Below, piece by piece: positions 1 through 9,000 of a stretch of DNA of 15,730 nt. The position numbers and the translations under genes were made by a program. Each line of letters opens with the position of its first letter. The stretch's first letter is position 1. Origin of the DNA: Baffinella frigidus (lineage: Eukaryota > Cryptophyceae > Cryptomonadales > Baffinellaceae); the NCBI GenBank assembly GCA_026770585.1, contig MU646726.1, forward strand, positions 325,523 through 341,252, written 5' to 3'. Below the pieces are notes generated by a model. That model did not search any database, was not told the DNA's origin, and was given only the letters and a program-made list of their open reading frames with translations.

Positions 1-18
1 CTGCGACATGTCGAGCAC
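1..18 (-). CDS. USP48: USP exon 8, first 6 codons (cut by window edge)
   Basis: Reads VLDMSQ after the acceptor GGCTGCAG|GTG at 19-24. The family has VLDM directly after the FP motif that ends exon 7, so this is very likely the next exon. Frame and order agree. The exon continues below base 1. Confidence 0.75.
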
Positions 19-3000
19 CTGCAGCCAAGACGGGTTTACTTTTTTTTGGGGGGGGTGACTTTTGAAGACCTGCAGACAAGGGCGAGAACGTTAGTCAACG
101 AACCTGCAGACACGGCCGTGTACGTTAGTAAACGTTTACCTGAGAACCTACGTGAAAACCCTGCAGACAGGAGAACCTGCAGATACGACAGTAAACGTTT
201 ACTGTACTGTCCGCAACACCCCCTACACGTTGACTGTAGGGGGGGTTGTGGACGCCACAACATACCTTCGCCAAAAGGCGAAACAAAGAGTCTTTGTGGA
301 CCCTAAACCCTAACCCCTCGATCCTTCTCGCATCCAACCCCAAAACCCGAAACTATAATTCATAAACCATAAACCATACACCGTAATACCTTCGCCTTTT
401 GTCGTCTTTTGGTATTACGGGGCCGTCTGGGCCGTTTTGCGGTAGAAGATCTGGACGTTTGCTGTTTTACTAACGCTAGTGTGATCCTGCCTTCTTCTTT
501 GATTTGTCTTTCGGGTCTTTCGGGTCGTTGAACGTCTACACGTTTGCTCAACTCTTACTAGTAAGGTGCAGCGGTTTGCTTTCCTATTAAAATTACTAGT
601 AACATGCAGCTGCGTACTCATAGCAGTAATAGCAAAGAATGTGGTAAAATTTTCATTACCATAAAATTGTGAGATGAAACGGTTCCCCGGACTAACTGAC
701 TACGGACACACACCAGGGGAAGCCTGATTAGCCTGATCGAGTTGGGTCGGTTAGTTAGCTAGTTCGCTAGTTAGCCAGTCAGCCAGTTAGCCTGATCGAG
801 TTGGGCCGGTTAGTTAGCTAGTTCGCTAGTTAGCCAGTTAGCCAGTTAGCCTGATCGAGTTGGGCCGGTTAGTTAGCTGGTTAGCCAGGAAGCCAGGTAG
901 CCTGATCGAGTTGGGCCGGTTAGTTAGCTAGTTAGCCAGGTAGCCTGATCGAGTTGGGCCGGTTAGTTGGCCAGTTAGCCACTTAGCCAGTTAGCCTGAT
1001 CGAGTTGGGCCGGTTAGTTAGCCAGTTAGCCACTTAGCCAGTTAGCCTGATCGAGTTGGGCCGGTTAGTTAGCCAGTTAGCGAGGAAGCCAGGAAGCCTG
1101 GTTGAGGTAGGCGGGTACCTTGGGGAACGAGACGGGCGTCATGACCTTCTTGCGGTGGTGGAAGTCTACACGTTTTCTTCACTCTTACTAGCAACATGCA
1201 GAAAATTACTCCTACTGCTAGTAATCTGCATTACCGGGAAAAAATGAGACGCAAGGTTCATCGCCAGACAATATTAGGATGCAACGATTCCGCTAAGTAC
1301 ACCCCGACTCTCAAGATTTCAGCTAAGTCAATCAGCTCACCTAAGTCAACTTTCCCCCAATTTCGTTTAGATGGACCCTGGTCTGGGACCAGGCATTTGA
1401 CTTAAGGCACTATCTTTCAGGGGGAGTTGACTTAGGCGAAATGTTCTGGCTCCGAGTGAAGTAAGTTGGACGGGGCGGGTACCTTGGGGAACGTGACAGG
1501 CGTCATGACCTTCTTGCGGTTGAACCTCTACACGTTTGCTCAACTCTTACTCGTAAGATACAGCGGTTTGCTTTATTGTCACTAGTAAGATGCAGCCAAG
1601 TACTACTAGTAGCAATGCCATCTCCACAAAAGTATTAATTAATTGCTTTTGGTGCAACGAAATTTACTACACAGACGCTTTACCATTACTTTTATGAGCA
1701 AATCGTGTAGTAATTTTCGTTGCCAAAAGCAATTAACTAATACTTGTATGGAGATTAAATGTTCGTGGCCAGAAAATTGAAGGGGGGGTGTTGGGTACCT
1801 TGGGGAACGTGACGGCCGACATGACTTTTTTTGCGGTTGAACGTCTACACGTTTGCTGAACTCTCACTAGTAAGGCGCAGCGGTTTGCTTTCCTATTACT
1901 ATCACTTGCAACATGCAGCTGAGTACAAATAGTAGCAATAGAAAACAATGTGGTCGAATTTCATTGCCATAAAATATTGGGATGAACCAGTTCCCCTGAT
2001 TCAGTTAGCATGAGTGAGGTAGGCGGGTACCTTAGGGAACGTGACGGCCGACATGACTTTTTTGCGGTTGAAAGTCTTGGTGTCGTACACGAACCGCATC
2101 AGGTGCAAGTGCAGAACCTGCCAAGCGTCAAAACGTCAAACGTCAAACCTAGGTTCGAAAACCGTCTTTGTTTTCAACAAAGCCTATTTTTGGTGGAATC
2201 AGCCAAGGGTTTAGGGTTTAGGGTTGAGGGTTGAGGGTTCAGAGTTCAGGGTTCAGGGTTCAGGGTTGGGTGTTTAGGGTTTAGGGTTTAGGGTTTAGGG
2301 TTTAGGGTTTAGGGGTTAGGGTTTAGGGTTTAGGGTTTGGGGTTTAGGGTTCAGGGTTTAGGGTTGAAGGTCTTGGTGTCGTACACGAACCTCATCAGGT
2401 GCAAGTGCAGAACCTGGCGGGGTTAGAGTTAGGGTTAGAGTTAGGGTTAGGGTTAGGGTTTATTTAGGGTTAAGGTTTCGGGGTCAATGTTTCGTGTTTA
2501 GTGTTTCGGGGTTCGGGGTTCGGGTTTCGGGATTCGTGTTTCGTGTTTTCGGGACCAGGGTTTCTTATTTGTCGTTGACTTGCGGAGGGTCGATGTGCTT
2601 GATCACAGGTTTGGGTTTTGAGGAAGGTTTTGGGTTTTGGGTTTTGGGTTTTCGGGTTTGTGGTTCAGGTTTTTTTGTTGCGGGTGTCAGGTGCAGGGAT
2701 AAGGTTTTCAGAATTCGGGTTTCGGGTTTCAGGTTTCAGGTGTCGGATTTGGGATTTAGAATTTAAGGTTTAGGGGTTAGTGTTTCGGGTTTCGGGTTCG
2801 ACCTGAGGGAGATCGATGAGCTCAATCCCAGGTTTCGGGTTTCGGGTTTCGAGTTTCGGGTTTAGATTTTAGGGGTTAGGGTGTAGGGTTCGAGTGTAGG
2901 GTTAGGGTGTAGGGTTTTAGGGGTTAGCCTGCAGGAGGTCGATGAGCTCGATGCCGCGTTCAGGGTTTCGGGGTTTGAGGTTCAGGGTGTCGGGTTTCGG

Positions 3001-6000
3001 TTTTGCGGTTTCGGGTTCCGGGTTTCGGGTTTCGGGTTTCAAGTTGTTTTTTTACCTGCGGGAGGTCGATGAGCTCGATGCCGCGCGTCGCGTCCACCTT
3101 CGTGTCGCACGCCGCACACTGTTTTCGGTTTTGAGGTTTGGAGGGTCGGGTTCCGATTTTCGGTTTCTTGGGATCAGGGTTTACGGTTTAGGGCCCCGCG
3201 TGTTGTATGTGTTTTCGAGCCGGCAGGGCCTACCTTAGTCCAATACCGTTTGCCAGCCACGCTGAAAACTGAAGGTCTTGCCGAGTTAACTTGCTACTAG
3301 TTGTCGCCAGCGAGGTGATGGGGCCTAACTTACTCCAATACATTATGCTAACCACGTAGCAATCGTGAGGAGTTTCCTGAGCAGCTTGGTACTGGTTTTT
3401 GGTTGCCCTGAGCCCTGAACCCTAAACCCTAAACCCTAAACCAGGAATCAAAAGTGAACACCCCAAAATTGATGATGAGGTGGGCCTCTGCCTTAATATC
3501 GCATGCCAAACTACGCTACCATGGCGCTTCCGGCAGTAAACCCTAAACTCTAAACCGTAAACCCCGAACCAAGCAATCTGGTAATGGTTATCGCCAGCGA
3601 GGTCATCCTCCTTGAGAAAATCCGCCACAGGCTACGGTTTGCGGTTAGGCTTTAGGGTTTAGTGGTGTACAGTTGTATGGTTGGACGGTTGCACAGTTAT
3701 ACAATTGTGCAGTTAGATGTACAGTTGTACAGATAGTTTGGGGAGTACCTGGTACTAGTTATCGCCAGTGAGCTAGGGTTCACGGTTTACGTTTAGGGTT
3801 CAGGGTTGACGGCTTACGTTTTAAGTTTCAGCGTTCATGGTTTACGGTACGGGTTGAGGTTTTAGTGTGAAGGGGATACCTGGTACTGGTTATCGCCAGT
3901 GAGCTCCTCCTTCTTCAGGAAATCCGCCAGGGTTTACGGTTTGCGGTTAGGGTTTAGGTTTCAGTGTTTAGTGTTTAGGGTTCAGAAGACGTAATGCCCC
4001 GAGATCGCCAAAGGCCCATTGCGAGAGGGGTATACCTGGTACTAGTTATCGCCAGTGAGCTGGGGTTTCCGGTTTACGTTTAGGGTTCAGGGTTTACGGC
4101 TTACGTTTTAAGTTTCAGCGTTCAGTGTTTACGGGTAGGGTTCAGGTTTTAGTGTGAAGGGGATACCTGGTACTGGTTATCGCCAGTGAGCTCCTCCTTC
4201 TTCAGGAAACAGACTTTACACGATTAAGTTTGGCGGGTGGGGGTAAAATAGAGGGGTATACCTGGTACTGGTTGTCGCCAGTGAGCTCCTCCTTCTTCAG
4301 GAAATCCGCGAGCGCCTCCGGCAGCGACGACATTCCTTGCACCGGCAAGTCCTGCAACCAGCCCTCTAAATGTGAGCAAATCGTCGTTTCCGTGTGGGCA
4401 AACCGTCGTGTCCGTCCCTAGTGTGAGCAAATCGTCGTTTCCGTGTGAGCAAATCGTCGTGTCCGTGTGAGCAAATCGTCATTTTTGAGCAAATCGTCGT
4501 TTCCGTGTGGGAACGACGCCTCCGGCAGCGACGACATCCCTTGCACCGGCAGGTCCTCTTTCGGGCGGTGTTCACTCGAAAGTTGACGGATTTGTACCAC
4601 GGGCCCAGAATGACAACTTGGGGATAGTCTGTCAGCTTCTCATGTTTGGTCCTGCCACCAGCCCTCCAAGCGCGAGCAAATCGTCGTTTCCGTGTGCCCT
4701 GATTTGTACCACACGCCGCCGGCAGGTCCTACCACCAGCCCTCCCAAGTGTGAGCAAATCGTCGTGTCCGTCCCTAGTGTGAGCAAATCGTCGTGTCCGT
4801 GTGATCAAACCGTCGTTCCCGTGTGCCCTGATTTGCCCCACAGGCCGTCGGGGTCCGACGGTCTGCAGTACACATCCAAGGGGGTTGCAACAGGCGATTT
4901 GCTCCAACTCTGGGGGCTGGTGGTACGGGAAACGGGGCATTGCGTTTGAGATTGGCGGAGGCGGGTGGGGTGGGGGTGTGGGCTTAAACGCGGGCGACAT
5001 CCAGGATATGGTTGGAAATGGCTCCAAGAAACCAACTAGCCCTCCCCCGTAGTGGGTGTCGGCAAGCTGTTTTGTAAAGCTACAAAAGCTGAAACGCGGG
5101 TGACGTCCCTTGCACCGGCAGGTCCTGATCCGGGCGGTGTGCAATCGAAAGTTGACGGCTTTGTATCACGGGCCCCAGAATGACAACTTTCGGATAGTCT
5201 GTCAGCGTCTCCATCTTGAGGATGTCCATATGCGAGGCCACTCAATTTAACCCGTGTTTTGGCAATGTTGGGGTGGGGTTTCTCCTAGCAAAATATGAGA
5301 GAAACCACCCTTAAGATAGCATAAAAGGCGGTTTAAATTGAGTGGCCTCGCACATTGATGTCCTACCACGCCAGAGTGTTAGAGGGGGTGAAATGAACGA
5401 AACCCGCGGATACCCGCGGGTTTGACTTTTGAAAACCATTGACCTGAGTGAAGATTGACTTTTGGCAACCCCTTCCAAGACTCTGGCGTGGTGGCTCTGC
5501 CTGGGTTTTATTCTGGTCGGAAATCCTCATGCCGTAGAGCGTTTGCGGTAATTGTTGTCCGTTTTGAAAGTGCGATTTCCCGGTTTTCCGGTTTTCATTT
5601 GCTCCCCCCCCCGATTCATTTGTACCAGAGAAGTGTCCATTTAAAACATTCAACGACCTTTACAACATTTTAAAAAACTGTAAAACCGGAAAACCGTACG
5701 TCCAAAACGGACAACAATTACCGCAAACGCTCTACTGCTGGTGGCCAGCATCACAAGATCGATCACGCTTCAAGCCTAACCCGTAAACGGTAAACCGAAA
5801 CCCGTGAACCGAAAAACATACCACCAGCCACCCGAAGTTTACCAGATCGGGATGATTACACTGCAGTAAATTTCACAAGAGGTACACCTCCGACGTGTTC
5901 CTCAGGTGGAAAAGAATACTAGCTCTGTCTGCGTGTTATTCTGGCGCGTCCTTGAAAGTATTTAAGAGCAGACATCCAGTACAAAAGGGCGGATAGAAAG

Positions 6001-9000
6001 CCTTTAGGACGAGCCAGAATAAAACTCAGGGGGGTCCTACACCCTACACCCTACACCCTACACCCTACGCCCTGCACCCTGCACCCTGAACCCTAAACCC
6101 CACACCCTGAAACAAGACAATATGAACCCTAAACCCTGAGAGGCTCGCACCAGCGTGTTTCGTGTTTCGTGTTTCGTGTTTCGGGTTTCTTGTTTCGTGT
6201 TTCGGGTGTCGGGTTTCGTGTTTCGTGTTTCGGGTGTCGGGTTACGTGTTTCGTGTTTCGTGTTTCGGGTGTTGGGGTTCGGGTTTCGGGTTTAGGGTAG
6301 AGAGGCTCGCACCAGCTCGAGAAACGGCGTGACGACTTTTGACTTCTGGCCGCAGACCTGGTTTAGGGGGTAGGGTTTAGGGTGTAGGATTGAAGGTGTA
6401 GGATTTAGGGTTTAGTGTTTCTGGTTTCTGGTTTATGGTTTATGGTTTATGGTTTATGGTGTATGGCTTATGGTTCATGGTTTATGGTTTATGGTTTATG
6501 GTTTATGGTTTATGGTTTATGGTTTAGGGTTTAGGGTTTAGGGTGTATGGCTTATAGTTTATGGTTTAGGGTTCAGGGTTTATGGTGTAGGGTGTAGGGT
6601 TTAGGGTGTGGGGTGTAGGGATGGCCGCAGACCACGCACGTCGTGCAATAGCAGTACCGCCCGTTAGGGCGTAGGGTTTAGGGTGTAGGGTGTAGGGTGT
6701 AGGGTGTAGGTTGTAGGGTGTAGGGTGCAGGGTGTTGGGTGTAGGGTGTAGGGTGCAGGGTGTTGGGTGTAGGGTGTAGGGATGGCCGCAGACCACGCAC
6801 GTCGTGCAGTAGCAGTACCGCCCGTTGAATTCGTCCTTCACCATGCTGCGGGGGTTTCAGGGTTTAGCCAAATTGGCGAGCCCGGGCTCTTTTTCGCCCC
6901 AAAGTTAACGGATTTGTGCCACGAACCCAGTATGACAACTTGAGACTAGTCCGCTCGTTGAATTCGTCTTTTACCATGCTGCGCGGGGTTTGGGTTTCAG
7001 GGTCCAGGGTTAGGGTGTATGCAATTCTTCTTCGACAATTCTAGCACGTCCCGCACGAGGTCGGTCTCAACAAAGTGGCGAATTCGTCCTTCACCATTCT
7101 ACGCGGATTTTTAGAGTTTAGCCGATTTGGTGCGCCCATGGCTCTTCCCCGCTCCAAAGTTGACGGGTTTGTACCACGGACCCGGAATGACACCTTGGCA
7201 ATAGTCTGTCAACTGGACCGAGGCAGAGCTTAGGACCTGCGGACATGACTCTGTAGCACCTTTGGCGTTATGGTTTCGGGTTTCAGGGTTCGGGTTTCGG
7301 GTGTATGGTGTCGGGTTTCAGGGTTCGGGTTTCGGGTTTCACTCTGCGGGACCTGCACAACGCGGAAGCCCAGCTCTGCCTGAGAAAAACTGGGCTCGCC
7401 ATAAGCATATTTAGAGCAGAAACTCCGGTACAAAAGGGCAACTACAATGCTTTCATGGCGAGCCCCGTTTTTCTGAGGTACTGAGGCAGAGCTAGGAAAC
7501 TGCAAACGCGCGCGTGTGGGAATGGATGAACCTGCAAACGCCCGGCTCTACCGCACTGGGGTTGACCGACGATTCTCAAGTTGACCCGCTGTGTGTGCGG
7601 TAGAACCCCGTCAACTTTGGAGTGGGAAAGAGCCCGGGCTCACCAACTCGCTTCGCACAAACAGACTGAGACAGAGCTAGACTCCGCGGGACCTGGAAAC
7701 TGTAGACGCGTGCGTGTGGGATGGACGTCAGGAAACTGCAAACGAGCGCGTGTGGAACGGACCAGCGTTCTCCTGGGGGGCTGCACAAACTGCAAACTCA
7801 TCTCGGAAGATAACATCACCACTTCCACTTTTTATGCTGTGCTAGGCATGCGTCTGGGTCTCGCCGTATGGAGCAGCAGGATCGCCGGGACGGGATGATC
7901 CTGGACATGGCGCAGCATGCCGCACGCGTGAAGGTCAAAGCTCGGGAAGCTCGTCACAAGAAACTGGGGCGCATGCCAAGATAGCAAAAACCAACCTAAT
8001 ATCGCACACACAACCACCTAACACAGCATAAAAGTGGATTTGGTTCTGTGATCTTCCGAAACGAAACCGCGCGTGTGTGGGACGGACCACGCCAGGCTGG
8101 TCGAAACATCCACTTTTGACATCTTTCAAGGGAAAACCCCTTGAATTCTTAAGTCAACGACGACAGATCTGTCGTGGATAAGGCGTCGGTTTCCCTCGAG
8201 CAGTCTGGCGTGGAACTTGATGGCACTAAAAATTACTACACAATCGTTCTTACTAACAATATTAAAGCATTCGTGTAGTAATTTTCATTGCCATCAAATG
8301 AAAGAAAAACAGGTTTCCCCGGATAAACCTGCGCACGTTCTCCTGAAGGGCCGCGCACAAGACGAGCTTGTCGTCGAGGTACGAGAGTTTGCGGTACCAA
8401 TCCGTCAACTTCGGAGCGGGAAAGAGCCCGGGCTCACCAACTCGCTTCGCACAAACAGACTGAGACAGAGCTAGACTCCGTTGGACCTGGAAACTGCAAA
8501 CGCGCCCGTGTGGGACGGGCGTTCGGAAACTGCAAACGCGCGCGTGTGGCACGGACCTGCGCACGTTCTCCTGGAGGGCCGCGCACGAGACGAGCTTGTC
8601 GTCGAGGTACGAGAGCAGCAGCTTGAGAAACTCCTGCGCGTCCTGCTGCACCTGCGAACGAGAAACCCCGGTTGACTAACCTGCGAACGAGAACGTCCGG
8701 TTGACTAACTGCGAACGAGAGATTTCGGTTGACTAAACCCGGAGAAGGTCCGGTTGACTGACCCGGACGGGGTTTGTACCGGGGCGGTGACTAATCCAAC
8801 CCCGGGTGCGTAGAGGGATGGATGGGATTAGTCAACTGCTCGGGAACTCCTGCACGTCCTGCTGAACCTGCGAACAAGCCGTGCGCCAGTTGACTAACCT
8901 GCGCGCACGAGAGTCACACCCACGCACACGAGTTGACTGACCCGGGCGTTTGTGTACGAGGATCAAGTGGCATTCGTCAACAGCTTCCGGAACTTGTCCG

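Larger units (their letters stand above)
2205..3050. repeat. Interstitial telomere-like repeat in USP intron 6
   Basis: 2205-2360 is mainly TTTAGGG units, 2420-2465 GTTAGGG units. It then drifts to TTTCGGG/TTCGGGT through 3050, broken by exon 6 and 7 echoes. Imperfect and internal, so not a chromosome end. Confidence 0.85.
6040..6780. repeat. Telomere-like repeats of several flavours around USP exon 4
   Basis: CCCTACA units at 6042-6080, TTTCGTG units at 6158-6270, TTTATGG units at 6425-6530, and GTAGGGT units at 6585-6615 and 6667-6778. Each flavour is locally homogeneous, as expected of slippage or local amplification. Confidence 0.85.

Noticed and set aside
2205-2480. True chromosome-end telomere
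   Set aside because: The repeats are degenerate, short, in both orientations across the window and lie between exons of one gene.
4370-4835. CRISPR-like array from GAGCAAATCGTCGT repeats
   Set aside because: Units are contiguous tandem copies without unique spacers, inside an intron of a eukaryotic gene.
4632-5144. Minus-strand 170-codon frame in USP intron 4
   Set aside because: It runs through a 21-base tandem repeat, E1 tail and exon 5 echo in a different frame; it is open by repetition, not by coding.
8329-8387. Second functional copy of USP exon 2
   Set aside because: No acceptor and no QQDAQEF part; including it would duplicate a helix and disturb the catalytic fold.
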